DNA of 64,000 nt, taken from Adineta steineri. Taxonomy: Eukaryota; Rotifera; Eurotatoria; Adinetida; Adinetidae. The stretch lies in contig CAJNOI010000282.1 in assembly GCA_905250115.1 (NCBI GenBank), positions 1 to 64,000 of the forward strand, written 5' to 3'. A model generated the notes under the pieces. The model saw only the letters and a program-made list of their open reading frames with translations. It was not told the DNA's origin and ran no database searches. The position numbers were made by a program, and so were the translations under genes. Shown here piece after piece: positions 12,445 through 25,309 of the stretch; the first letter of the stretch is position 1, and the number at the start of each line of letters is the position of its first letter.

Positions 12445-13020
12445 TTATGTTGTTGTTGTATTAATTGCAACTGTTGGTGTAGATAATGTCATTGAAGATG
12501 TCATAGAATCCTGTTGAACCATTAAACTTGTGACAACTTGTTCGAAACGTTTCGATTTCAATTGTGTATTTGGTTCATAAAATGGATTTGAAACACAATC
12601 GATGTATGCTTGATGCAAACGTTGAAATAGTAATTTGATATCCGAATCCTTCAGTGATGATGAAGTAGAATGTTCAAAAATTAAAATAAATTTAACACGT
12701 GTTGGTGATACATATCCATAACTAGAAAAACAAAGCGATAGATTAGTTGTTTTTTGATAAGATATTTTACATTTTGTATTCTTCGACTGGATAGAGAAGA
12801 CCAAGATAGAAATCTTTTGTATCTCGATCACCACCTGGTTTAGTTAATTGATTAACTTTATCATCAAGTATATCAATTGATGCATGAATAAGAAAAAGAA
12901 ATTTTAATTCTTCTGTTGATCGACGAAGATAGATTAAATTCTACAAAAAAATAATCAAATAGAGAAGAAATGAAATTTTTAAATTACTTCTTTTATTAGA
13001 ACTGCAACACAACAAGCCAT
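12445..13020 (-). CDS. TRAPPC2L: TRAPPC2L, TRAPP tethering complex subunit 2-like
   Basis: Three exons on the minus strand (13020-12988, 12940-12771, 12721-12445) give 159 residues. The protein starts MACCVAVLIKE, continues NLIYLRRSTEELKFLF and ILDDKV, then FYLGLLYPVEEYK, YGYVSPTRVKFILIF, LFQRLHQAYID, NPFYEP and FEQVVTSLMVQ. All are in the order and spacing of the longin-fold TRAPPC2L protein, a core subunit of the TRAPP complexes that activate Rab1/Rab11-type GTPases at the Golgi (known family). The human protein is 140 aa; the extra length is mostly a Ser/Thr-rich tail after the conserved VTSLMVQ. The first exon is only 33 nt. It shares a 172-bp intergenic spacer with Chibby, suggesting a bidirectional promoter. 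TRAPPC5, another subunit of the same complex, lies 27 kb away. Confidence 0.93.
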
Positions 13021-13192
13021 TTGTATGGAATGATGAATAGAAAAAACTTCTATGATTTTCTATTGGTTTTAAAGATAAACTAGTAAGATAAAATAATGTC
13101 GCTAGATGTAATAAAATACATTTCTATAACAACGAGTAAATTCATGGTTGTAAAATTTTCTTGATTATTAGGCAAATTATTTACGTGATAGA
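13021..13192. promoter_or_regulatory. Putative bidirectional promoter, TRAPPC2L/Chibby
   Basis: Only 172 bp separate the divergent start codons of TRAPPC2L (-) and the Chibby homologue (+). Both promoters and both 5' UTRs must lie here or inside the genes. The sequence is AT-rich and no canonical TATA box or binding site could be assigned. The call rests on layout alone. Confidence 0.5.
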
Positions 13193-13608
13193 ATGTCGTT
13201 TTTTTCAAATCAATTTTCAATTAAAAAGACGAAACCACGAAAATTTGTTTCGAGAAGTCCATTGAAATTACCCGCAGATGAAATGTATCGTGAATTAGGT
13301 CCGAAATATGAAGCAATTGATGTTAAAATTGCAGATAGAAAAATTATTTTTGATATTGAACATGGTGATTGGAATACAGGTATAAATAGAGGTTTTTTTT
13401 TGTACTATATAATGAAAATTTTTTTATTGATTCTATTCTAGCTGGTGCAGAAAGTGTTGGTGGAATAGCATCGAGTGGTTCGGCAAAAAAACTTGGAAAA
13501 GATATAACAGTTTTACAAGAAGAAAATAATATGTTGAAACTTAAAAATGAAGTTTTATTAAATCTTGTTGCTGAATCTGTTGCTGAATTATCATCACCGG
13601 AAAAATAG
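13193..13608 (+). CDS. CBY1: Chibby homologue (CBY family)
   Basis: Two exons (13193-13379, 13442-13608) give 117 residues; human CBY1 has 126. The N-terminus MSFFSNQFSIKKTKPRK matches the Chibby leader (M.FF...F..KK..PRK). The centre has ELGPKYEAIDVKI and a conserved Trp (HGDWNT). The C-terminal half is a coiled coil beginning VLQEENNMLKLKNEVLLNLV, matching the leucine-rich heptads that dimerise the family. Known role: basal-body/ciliary-base assembly and antagonism of beta-catenin with 14-3-3. A role at rotifer ciliary bases is plausible (inference). The C-terminal basic tail (nuclear localisation signal) of the vertebrate protein is missing; this copy ends SSPEK. It is transcribed away from TRAPPC2L and followed 270 bp later by RTEL1. 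Confidence 0.88.
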
Positions 13609-13878
13609 AATAAAAAAATATTTCTTTTGTTTTTTATACTATGTATTGTTTTATATTATTTAAAAAAACAAGGTTTTTTTTTGTCAATAAAATCGATAGT
13701 GCCTTTGTCAAACATAATAATAAATAAATATAGAAATAGTAAAAATGATTTGTTTATTACGAATGATTATGTAAACCAATCATTTTGAATGATAATAAAA
13801 GAAAGATCTTTTGACAGCTAATAAAATGATTCATTCACATTCTTTTGTTATTCATATGATTTAAAAGAAATTTTTCCA

Positions 13879-16800
13879 ATGCATCCGTATCTTATTGAAG
13901 GACTCACTGTTTTATTTCCTTTCGAAGCTTATCAATGTCAACTTGATTATATGAAAGCTGTTGTTGAATGTTTAGTTAAAGTTTGATATATTTTTTTTTA
14001 TGTCATAAAAAAATAATTTATTATATAATTTTTCAAAGGGTCAAAATGGTATTCTTGAAAGTCCAACAGGTACGGGTAAAACTCTTTCTCTTCTTTGTGC
14101 TTCACTTGCTTGGCTTGAACAATATAAAATACATAATTCGGATTCAAATGGTAAGATTTTATTTAGACATTTGTAGCAAAAAAAGCTTTGATATTTATAG
14201 AAGCACCAGTTCAAATTATATATGCTTCACGTACTCATTCGCAATTAGCACAAGTTGTTAAAGAATTTAAATCAACTGGATACAAGTTTGGAAATTTAAT
14301 TTTTTGCAAAATAATTTATATTTTTCCTTGTTTTGTTTTTTTAGTCGTATGAAAATAACTGTTTTAGGGTCTCGTGATCAACTTTGTATTCATCCAGAAG
14401 TAAAATCTCTTGAAAATAGTTCGGATAAAATATCAGTTTGTCGAGAAAAAGTTCGTCGAAAAACATGCGCATTTTATCGTAATTTCGAAAGTATATTTTA
14501 CAAAAATAATACACACAAAAATTAATAGAATCAATTCTAGTTGCTAAACCTGATATTGTCAAATTACCAGCATTGGATATTGAAGATTTAGTAAAAGAAG
14601 GAATACAGAGAAAGTATAAAACTAATTGGCAAATTAATTTTTTTAATAAGCATATTTGTTTTTAAGATTTTGCCCTTATTTTGCTGCAAGAGATCTTAAA
14701 GAAAAAGCTGATATTATATTTATGCCATATAATTATCTACTTGATGCTAAAGTATTTCAACAAAAATTATTGAAAATAAATAATAATGTTTGTCTTTTAA
14801 AAGGCTCGGCGTATTCATAAAATAAATGTACGTAAATGTATAATTATATTCGATGAAGCTCATAATATTGAACAACAATGTGAAGATGCAGCGTCAGTTA
14901 TGATTAGTTCACTTGATCTTGCTGGTTGTCTTGATGATATAACTAAAGTTATGCAATGGATGATGGATTCACAATCATCAACATCTTCTTTGAACGAACT
15001 AGATGATGGTAATGAAGATATCAATACTGATACAAATAGTAAATAATTGATTAGGAATTCGAATTATTTATTTATTATTGAATATTATTTTAGAGTTAAC
15101 TATTACAAATGATCAGATTTGTAATTTAAAATGTAAGTTAATTATAGAAGAAGAAGAAAAAAAAAACAATATTGGATTTTTATTTAGTAAAAATTGCGAA
15201 ATTAGAAGAATTATTAGATAATATGAAAACAACTAAAGGAAATATTCCATCACCTGGCGAGTATGTTTTTTTCTTAGAAAATAAAATATAATATAGAATA
15301 TCGATTTATTTTAGTACTGCTTTTAAATGGTTAAAAAGTGCTGACATCGATTTCAATCCACAAGGAGATATTCAACATCTTCTAGATATTAATCAATTTA
15401 TGGCAGCTAGATGTAATTATATATATATACAAATATTCATTCTATTTCTATTTTGATTTTCTTTAGCTAGTACAATTTTTCGTTCAAATGGACATTCTCT
15501 TCTTAAACTATCGGAATTTATCGAAGTAAAATATATGCTTTCTATTATAAAATATATTCTATTTTATATTCAGACTGTTCATCCACTAGATGAAAATGGT
15601 CAACCAATTTTTACACTTGAAATGGATAGTCAGCGAAAAGCTGTTTTTAAAGTATTAGATCTGTTTTAAATTTTATCATAATTATTATTATATATTTAGG
15701 TATATTTAGAAGAAGAAACTGGTAATAATAATGAACAAAGACCTTCAATTATTGTTTCTAAACGTTAGTAAATTATTATGAGATGAATAGATTTAGTCTT
15801 TTTTCTTTTTAGGACCTAAAAAACTTCATTATTGGTGTTTATCACCTGGTTTTGCTATGCGACAATTATGTATGCAAAATACTCGTTCTATTCTTTTAAC
15901 TAGTGGTACACTTTCACCAATTGATTCATTTAAAACACAATTATCAATGTATGATGAATGAATTTTTGTTTTCTAAATAGACAATATTTATATTTATAAA
16001 TTTTTAGTCCATTTGATATTGTTATACAAAATGATCATATTATAGGAGAAAATCAATTATTTGCTGCTGTTTTACCTCGAGCAGCTGGAAATAAACATGT
16101 TCTTACGTCTGTTTATAGAACGCGGTTAGTCAAAAGATTCTTTAATGTTGAAAAAAAAAAATCATTATTTTTCTATAGACAAAATCCTGAATATCAAGAA
16201 GCATTAGGTCAAACATTACATAATGTAATAAAAAATATTCCTGGTGGTGTTCTCGTCTTTTTTCCTTGTTATAAAATGATTGAAGAAGTTGTTACAACAT
16301 GGAAGGTTTGTTTTTAATTTACTCTTCTCTACGAGAAAGAGAACAAATCTTAAATAAGATTCGATAATTATATGTTTATTTTTGGAATAAAATTAGAATA
16401 ATGCAACATTTGAAACAATGAATCAACGTAAACGCGTACTTATTGAACAAAGAAATAAAACAAAATTTGAAAGCCAAATGAAAGAATTTAATACAATTAT
16501 TGAAACAGATGAACGTGGTGCAATGTTATTTGCTGTTGCTCGTGGTAAATTAAGTGAAGGTATTGATTTTAGTGATAAATCATGTCGAGCAGTAATTATT
16601 ATTGGAATACCATATGCACCACATCAAGATCGACGAGTTATTGCTAAACGACATTATCTTGATGAAATTAATCGTGGAAATGTAGATTTTTATTAATATT
16701 TAAAAGTAATGAGAAAGAATTAAATTTTTGTTTTCTTTTGATTTAAAGAAAGACTCAAAGGCAGGTGATGTATGGTACAATCAACAAGCATTTCGAGCTA

Positions 16801-18252
16801 TTAATCAATGTGTTGGTCGTGTTATTCGACATAGACAAGATTATGGTGCTGTAATTTTTTTTGATCAACGGTGAGAATATTTATTTTAGAAAAATGAATT
16901 CTATTTTTATTAATATAGATTTGGAGAAAATACAGATAAACTATCAAAATGGATTCGTCCATATGTACATTCAGTAGATTTTACTGGAATGATGAAAGGA
17001 TTGAAAGATTTTTTTGCTCAAGTAAATTTTTTATTTCTTTTATTATTTTTTATTACTATCATTTAGTATTCATCAACTTCAATTGCTCAACAAAAACCTC
17101 GTCCTATTCAACAAGCATCTTTCGAATCGGTTACATATTCAACAACTATGACGGCATCTGTTACAACGAATTCTACTAATCATACAATATCATCTGCAGA
17201 TATTCTTCAGAAAACATTAAAACAATCAAGTATATATTTTATACATTTTTCTAATAAATAAACATATATTTTTCTTAGCTGAATTTTCTATCAAAACAAC
17301 TCAAAATGAATCAAATACTATTCATAAATCTTTATTTGATGCAATATCATCAACACAACGAGTAAATCTATAATTAAATATGAATTTTATTTTTCTACAT
17401 ATTTCCTTATTAGGCTACTAATATGACATCAACACAAAATCTTGAATCTGATGACGTAAATATTCTTTTTCAAAAAAAGTTTATATTAAATTTTCTTCTT
17501 CTAGAAACAACGTGATTTTGATACGATGCTCGAATTAAAAAGACGTGAAGCCACACGTCCAGATTCTGTATCTAAAAAATTTCTTTCAGCTATGGGAACG
17601 GTAAATATGAAAAAACAAATCCCGTCTTTTTTGATTCATCTATTTGGATTTTATTTAGTTTGAAGATACATCATCAAATAATCCTCCATCACCTTCAATA
17701 ACTACAAAAACTTCTGAATATAGAGAATTGTTATGTCAAGTAATTTTAATTACGAAATTATTTTCCTACCAACTTATTTCATTATAGTTAAAAACAGCTA
17801 TGCCACATGGAATCTATCCACGTTTTACACATATGTTACAAGATCATAAAACTCATAAAACCGATCGAACTATTTTTCTTAAATTACAATCATTACTTGT
17901 TGAAAGTCTAGCAAAAAATCATCACAAACTTTTTATGGGTAATTCCACCAAATAGAGATTATTACATATATATAACATTTATTGTAGATATGGCTCGACA
18001 TATCAGTGCACAATTTCGAGAAGAATATATTCAAGCAGGACAAAACTATTGTTCATCAAATGAAACACAGGAAATAACTGAAAATTTAATTAATAATAAA
18101 AGAAAAGATATATCATCAGGTGATTTAGAAACACCATCAGCTAAAGTAATTAAAAGTAAGTTATTTGAAAGATATATAATAAAAAAAAATCTATATATCA
18201 ATTTTTTATTATAATAGCCAATCATAGCAATAATCCATTTCGATGCAAATGA
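13879..18252 (+). CDS. RTEL1: RTEL1, iron-sulfur DNA helicase (XPD family)
   Basis: About twenty exons separated by introns of mostly 45-70 bp were followed in one open frame from ATG 13879 to TGA 18250-18252. The start [20 protein letters not shown] matches the RTEL1 leader. Motifs in order: Walker [32 protein letters not shown]; the four FeS cysteines (in LCIHP, SVCRE, KTCAF and FCPYF); [11 protein letters not shown]; Walker [15 protein letters not shown] and LTSGTLSP; motif [10 protein letters not shown]; motif [15 protein letters not shown]. Near the C-terminus one harmonin-N-like domain is seen (about 17790-18050: [17 protein letters not shown] through FREEYIQAG). Known role: unwinding D-loops, T-loops and G-quadruplexes in telomere maintenance and recombination. 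The protein ends shortly after this domain (stop after NNPFRCK), without the second harmonin domain or C4C4 RING of vertebrate long isoforms. No frameshift or stop was found. Confidence 0.93.
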
Positions 18253-18430
18253 TTTAATTAATAATAAGAAAAAATAACCGTGTCTATTATGTTTCAACTT
18301 ATTTTGTTATAATATAAATTTCATCTAGTTTTTCATTAATATCTTGTCATTTTTGTGTCTTCTATTTGTGTATTAATATATGAAATAGAAATATAATAAT
18401 TTAAGTTTCTAGAAAACTCATACATGAAAT

Positions 18431-18506
18431 TAGTGGTGTAATCAAGGGAGGGAAGAGGCAGATGGGGCTCAGTCCCATCACCCTCAAAATTCTGGTTACT
18501 CCACCA
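18431..18506. repeat. Short dispersed repeat, copy 1 (MITE-like)
   Basis: 76 bp running from TAGTGGTGTAATCA to GGTTACTCCACCA. The ends are imperfect inverted repeats of each other. The right-hand 43 bp recurs at 24437-24479 with about five mismatches. There is no coding capacity. It is best read as a non-autonomous DNA-transposon remnant. Confidence 0.55.
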
Positions 18507-18603
18507 AGATATTTTCCAAATGAAAAAATAAATGATCATTGTTTTTATTTTTTTTTTGATATATCGAAATAAAACAAAAATGTTAATTCTAACATGATAA
18601 CTG

Positions 18604-18633
18604 TTAGCGTCTGTGTGAATTACACGACGCTAA
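18604..18633. other. Perfect-armed stem-loop TTAGCGTC...GACGCTAA
   Basis: An 8-bp perfect inverted repeat encloses a second short stem (GTGT-GAATT-ACAC), giving a nested hairpin just upstream of the tRNA-like unit. It could be a foldback-element end, a structured-RNA element or an extrusion site. Function not known. Confidence 0.5.
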
Positions 18634-18643
18634 ACTAGAGATT

Positions 18644-18720
18644 AAGTTGGTACTGCTAGTCTAATTGGCTTAGGATAACTGCCCAGATAGCAGAAGATGT
18701 GGGTTCGAATTCCATCAAGG
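18644..18720 (+). other. tRNA-like Pol III unit (pseudo-tRNA or SINE head)
   Basis: An A-box-like TAGTCTAATTGG is followed 39 bp later by a B-box GGTTCGAATTCC. Between them an anticodon-like arm CTGC-CCAGATA-GCAG can form. The T arm pairs (GTGGG/TCCAT with G:U ends), but the acceptor arms do not pair well and the anticodon loop lacks the universal U33. This fits a decayed tRNA or the 5' head of a tRNA-derived SINE rather than a working tRNA. A palindrome-rich element begins 16 bp downstream. Confidence 0.5.
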
Positions 18721-18735
18721 TCATCTTTTTCTCCA

Positions 18736-19147
18736 CCCAGGTCGATGATTACGCGATTCGTATACGGTAGTAAACAAGCATTTACGATCGCGTATACGAT
18801 CGTGTTTCGCCGTATTTTGATGTATTACCTGTCTCAGTATTACGATCGTATTTTCTCTGTATCATATACTCTCATTTACGTAAATAAATGATCGGTTACG
18901 CTAGCAGTAATCGATCGTTTTTTATCCGTAAACGGTCATCAATGAAACAGTTTCAGTTAACTAACTACGATGTCGAAAAACGGCTACATTTTAATATCGT
19001 GAAATGACCGTATACTGTCGTAAAAATACAGAGAAAATACGATCGTAATACTGAGACAAGTAATACGTTAAAGTACGACAGAATACGGCACGACATCCGT
19101 ATACTGTCCGTATACAGGCGTTTACGACAGAGCATGTTTGACCTGGG
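18736..19147. mobile_element. Palindrome-word element A (CCAGGTC termini)
   Basis: 412 bp bounded by CCCAGGTC (left) and GACCTGGG (right). The interior has no ORF of note. It is built from repeated variants of CGTATACG, ACGATCG and TACGATCGTA, so much of it can fold on itself. The first bases (CCAGGTCGATGATTACG) match elements B and C. The right end (TGTTTGACCTGG) matches their right ends. No clear target-site duplication. Interpreted as a foldback/MITE-type element; no transposase is nearby. Confidence 0.6.
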
Positions 19148-19261
19148 GCATTTTCTCTTTCTTTCGTTTTCTTTTGCTGATGTCTCTTTCATGGCTTAAA
19201 TATGAAGCTAACAATAACAATGCTGTCTGATTTTAACAAAGAAATTATTCGATCATCCATT

Positions 19262-19383
19262 CCCAGGTCGATTATTACGAACTGCGTAAACGATTGAATA
19301 CGACCATATCCGGAAAAAATACGACCATATACGATCGTATTTCATCGTATACGATCGTTTACGATCGCGCTTGTTTGACCTGG
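19262..19383. mobile_element. Palindrome-word element B (short form)
   Basis: 122 bp with the same termini, CCCAGGTC and GACCTGG. Its first ~85 bp align with the start of element C with only a handful of differences, and its last ~30 bp (GATCGTTTACGATCG.GCTTG) also align. It therefore looks like an internally deleted sibling of C. It contains several ACGATCG words. Confidence 0.62.
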
Positions 19384-19533
19384 TTTGTCGACGTGGTTTT
19401 TGTATTTAATTCAAAAGAAGGTAAATATCTTTTTCGTACAAAATTTGTCTTTTCTACTACTTTGAGATTATTCTGATTGGCCATCGTGGTATAATATGTA
19501 CATATTTCTCTATAATAGAACCTCTGATATATA

Positions 19534-19848
19534 CTCAGGTCGATGATTACGAACTGCGTAAACGATTGAATACGACCGTAACCGGAAAAAGTACGACCAT
19601 ATACGACCGTATTTCAGCGTTTTTTGCCGTATTACCTGAGACCGTATTACGATCGTATGTCTCCGCACCGTATACGGAAAAGTATGATTGTTTACGGAGA
19701 AAAACGGTCGTAAAAGATCGTATTTTTCCGTTTACGGCACGGAAACACACGACCATTATATGGCCTCAGGTAATACGACAAAATACGGTCACGAGTGGTC
19801 GTATTTCTCCGTATATGATCGTTCACGATCGGGCTTGTTTGACCTGGA
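19534..19848. mobile_element. Palindrome-word element C
   Basis: About 315 bp from CTCAGGTC to GACCTGGA, flanked on both sides by TA, which may be a target-site duplication. The interior repeats CGTATTACGATCGTA-, CGTATACGG- and TTTACGG-type words in both orientations. Chance open frames cross it on both strands because of this symmetry; they are not genes. Its right end lies about 90 bp before the first recognisable exon of the RBBP4-like pseudogene. Confidence 0.6.
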
Positions 19849-19939
19849 TAACGGTGATACAATAAATTGGAAATGTACAAAGTATGTTAAAATCTTATAT
19901 ATTTTATAATTTTATTTTATAATTTTCTATCTATATTAG

Positions 19940-22009
<2,070 letters not shown>

Positions 22010-22195
22010 TAATAGTTTTTTTTTGTTGTGTCTAGAATAAATCTGTGTCTTTGTCAATGCTTTTTCTTTATCTGTATTCTAAATACGACAAAACAAGAGC
22101 AATGTAACCGTATTAATTCAATTTCATTTCGATCAAAATTTTATTTTCTTTACAACAATAAACAAAAAAAAACATTTTTTTCTCTTTTAACATAA

Positions 22196-23930
22196 TCAAT
22201 AACGTTTTTTTCTAAAGCATATTTTTGCATTAGAAAAATATTTTTCTAAAGCATTGCAGTGTTCTGCTCGATCACATAAATTTAATTTAATTATTTTATA
22301 ATAATTATTTCGAGTAGCATCTCTTGTGAAATTATGTGTTACTCGTTGTAAAGATTCATAATTAACAAAAAGAGCAATATTATTTTGTAAACATGTTTTG
22401 GTATCAAGAAGAAATTCTTCTACGTAATCATTATGAGCCCTGTCAATATAAAGTTTACAAAGAGAAGTATATTTAATAACTGATAAATTTCCATTATCGC
22501 CGTTTGATTGAAAAGATTGCGTTTGATTTTGTGCTTCATAATTAACCAAAGATAATTCTTGCATAAATGGAAATGATTTCTGAATTCGAACAAAAAATTC
22601 ATGTTGAAAAGGACGTTCATCAATTAATGAAACTGAACGAACATGTTCAAATAGTCCACCTGGAAAAACATTTGAAATACCTGTATAATATCGCATCATA
22701 AATGGATATGAGTAAATATGACATTGAACTTGTTCTGTATGTGGAAGAATATCCATATAAGAAGTGATGTTATCATTTGGAAAGTCAACGATTGTCTTTT
22801 GAATAACTTCTGACGATGGTAAACGCATTGAATGAGTAGCATGACAGAATGAGTGAATAAAAAATGTAAATTGATTTAACTGTGGCATATGTTTAAGGAT
22901 ATTTGTCTTTAAATGCTTTCCATCAATTACTGCTTTTTGACACCACACCGTGAGACATAAAGTGAGTTCTTCTAGATTTGACATTCGACGAAAAAGTGGA
23001 AGAACTGCATCGTCATAATGGGTTGTGCTATCTGCACACGAAAGAGAAAAACACTTTAGATTTGGTAAATGATCCTAAAAAGTAAAATATTTTATTTTTT
23101 GACAAGATACAAATTTTATTTCTGTGTAAAACTAACTTGATTTATAGTTCTATTTTGAAATGCAATACCAAGTATGTCAACATGAAATGTATGAAGTTGA
23201 TTATAACGACCATCAAGAAGATAGAGACAATCATTAATAGATTCTACACGAATAATTAATTTCGAAAGAGTTGAAGAACGAATATTATGAAAAAATGGAT
23301 TGTGAAAAGTTAATCGAACACGAATTTTATACCATGCGTCATTTAATACAAAACTTGTCAAATTAATAAAAACGTTCAAGATTTTATCAAATATCTTTGC
23401 AACTGATCGTGTCATTTCATCAGCATCATCATAATCATCACATATTGTAATAGAAAGTGTTCTTATTTGTTTTTTGAAAATATCCGAAAGAGTTTGATCT
23501 AAATATATATATAATCAAGCATATAGTCTTTGATAAAATTTTCAAAAAAAAGAAATACAGAATTGAATTCAAACTTCTTACCTATAAGATATTCAGCTGA
23601 CTTTTCATTAATATTATGAAGAGTAAGACTATGTAAATTAGGATAATTAGCAGCACATAAAACATGTTTTATAAATGATGAATTAAGATCAAGTTGTTGA
23701 ACTTTATCATGTATCGAAGGTAAAATTTGTAAACAAAATCGATTGAGCATTATATCAGAAGATAATAGATCGAGAAAATGATTTGATGACCATTTGGCAA
23801 AAGTCAAATGACTTGTAAACATTTGATGATGAATTATTTGATTTAGTCGTTGATTGACATCATGTAGAGAATAAAGTATTTGGATATTGTTCAAATTTTT
23901 CAAACGAAGTGTGATAGTATGACTATGGTG
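22196..23930 (-). CDS. F-box/LRR-type protein lacking a visible F-box start
   Basis: Three minus-strand exons (about 23930-23582, 23498-23137, 23074-22196) join in phase. The first encodes LNNIQILYSLHDVNQRLNQI, which matches the second half of a bdelloid F-box (helix 2-3: 'Y.F..VN.R.N.I..'). The rest is LRR-like: PNLHSLTLHNIN, STLSKLIIRVESI, LPNLKCFSLSC, MSNLEELTLCLT, MPQLNQFTFF. The usual first ~20 F-box residues (LP.EI...I..YL) are missing. Upstream in frame there is a TAA before any ATG, and the DNA turns into a pyrimidine tract. The gene may use an unseen short 5' exon, or its start may have been deleted, making it a recent pseudogene. The three exons contain no internal stop. If functional, it would be an SCF substrate receptor. 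Confidence 0.65.
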
Positions 23931-24161
23931 TTACTTTTCTTTTTGGACTCTATTCCTTTCTTTTCTCTTTTTTTTTTCTTTCTTTTTCTTCAACTGTCAA
24001 CCTAGTTATAAAGGGACAATAAATCTGAATATAAAAAAAAAAAAGTATTGTTCAAATTTTGAAAAATATGAAGAAAAATTTCAACAGGCAAAGCATTTAG
24101 TTCAATGTATGAATATTCCATTTTTGTGTTTCTTGCTGTATTCTTTACAATTCATTATCTT

Positions 24162-24164
<3 letters not shown>

Positions 24165-24196
<32 letters not shown>
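24165..24196. repeat. (AT)n microsatellite
   Basis: Sixteen uninterrupted AT units between the F-box/LRR gene and the zinc-finger fragment. Confidence 0.9.
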
Positions 24197-24198
<2 letters not shown>

Positions 24199-24207
24199 TA
24201 ATTTATT

Positions 24208-24333
24208 TTATTTGACCGACGTCGTCAATATAGACACTGGACTTTGTTCTATATGATCGAAATAGTCACAAACTGAGCAATGTATAATTCCTGCTGGCTT
24301 TTGACAAGTGGAACATTGATTTGATTTTATCAT
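24208..24333 (-). pseudogene. B-box/zinc-finger gene fragment
   Basis: A 41-codon frame starts MIKSNQCSTCQKPAGIIHCS. The spacing 'C.TC.KPAGI..C..C' resembles the beginning of bdelloid B-box-like zinc-finger proteins, where it is normally followed by 'F(C)..H..EH'. Here the pattern breaks down after C..C and a stop follows soon after. It is read as the surviving 5' end of a decayed gene. The match is short, so chance cannot be excluded. Confidence 0.4.
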
Positions 24334-24436
24334 TTCTATGAGTATAATATACAATAGAATGTTACTTATGAACATATAGTTAAGATAAAGAATAAGTTTA
24401 CCTCATATAGTATAATCCATCGGTCGATGAATTTAA

Positions 24437-24479
24437 GGGGCTGAGCCCCATCACTCTCAAAATTCTGGTTACGCCACTA
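24437..24479. repeat. Short dispersed repeat, copy 2
   Basis: 43 bp beginning GGGGCTGAGCCCCATCACTC and ending GGTTACGCCACTA, matching the right part of 18431-18506 at about 38 of 43 positions. The left terminal part is absent. The GGGGCT(C/G)AG(C/T)CCC core is itself a palindrome. Confidence 0.55.
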
Positions 24480-25309
24480 CATGAAATAGGTTATAAACTA
24501 TTAATCCACATATTCATCTTGGAAATAGATGCATATTTCTCTCATAGGATACACTTGTCGATTGTATAATTTCTCATTGCGTTATCAAAAAATATTTTAG
24601 AGTGTTAAAAACAATTATCTATTATTCTAAGAGATGTGATCACAAACAATATGGAATTATATTAAAATGAAACTGTACAGTTAATTATCAAACAACTTAA
24701 ATAAGCAAGTCACCTGAAAACAACATTTACAGAGTAAAAAAATTTTCTATGATTACAATTCATACATTGAATATAATAAAGAAAACTTATTTCAATTCTG
24801 GAGTACTTATTTCTGAATCATATATTTTCACTCGTTAAACTTGGCATTATACGCAATAGCATCATTCGTAATAAAGAATACAATAAATGATTGATGGATA
24901 GTTTTTCACTTCAGCGTGTGTGTGTGTGTGTCTTGTCATGCTTGAATTACTTGTGGAGGAAAAAATGTCAATCAAATAATGTTTCCTATCGATAAAATAA
25001 CTATTAAATATCTCATTAAAAACCATGAAAAATAATCAATTTAATGGTAATTTTTTGATTTTTTTGTAAAGAAGAAAATATGAACAGCTAGGCATATTTA
25101 TTTTCTTATTCTGCTAATGTTGTTGGCTGGTGCCCTCTATTGCATTGATTTTTACGGTTAGTACGATCGGAATAGCCAACATACACTCGAGTCCTTGAAT
25201 CTAGAACCTGAGAACATCTCCGTCTGTCAACTATATATCAAATTCAATTGTAACTGTTACTTAACTTATTGATTTTTTGTATATTTATTGGAATATATAT
25301 TTTACTAAT
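24480..25309. other. Intergenic upstream of the TLDc gene
   Basis: AT-rich, with a short (GT)n run near 24915-24930. No coding sequence recognised. The 3' part presumably carries the promoter of the TLDc gene. Confidence 0.55.

Noticed and set aside
18644..18720. Functional tRNA gene
   Set aside because: Acceptor stem does not pair and the anticodon loop lacks U33, so it is listed only as tRNA-like.
19294..19909. Overlapping open frames on both strands across the palindrome-rich elements
   Set aside because: They arise because the palindromic words read similarly in both directions. Frames contradict each other, show no domain and start or end at element borders.
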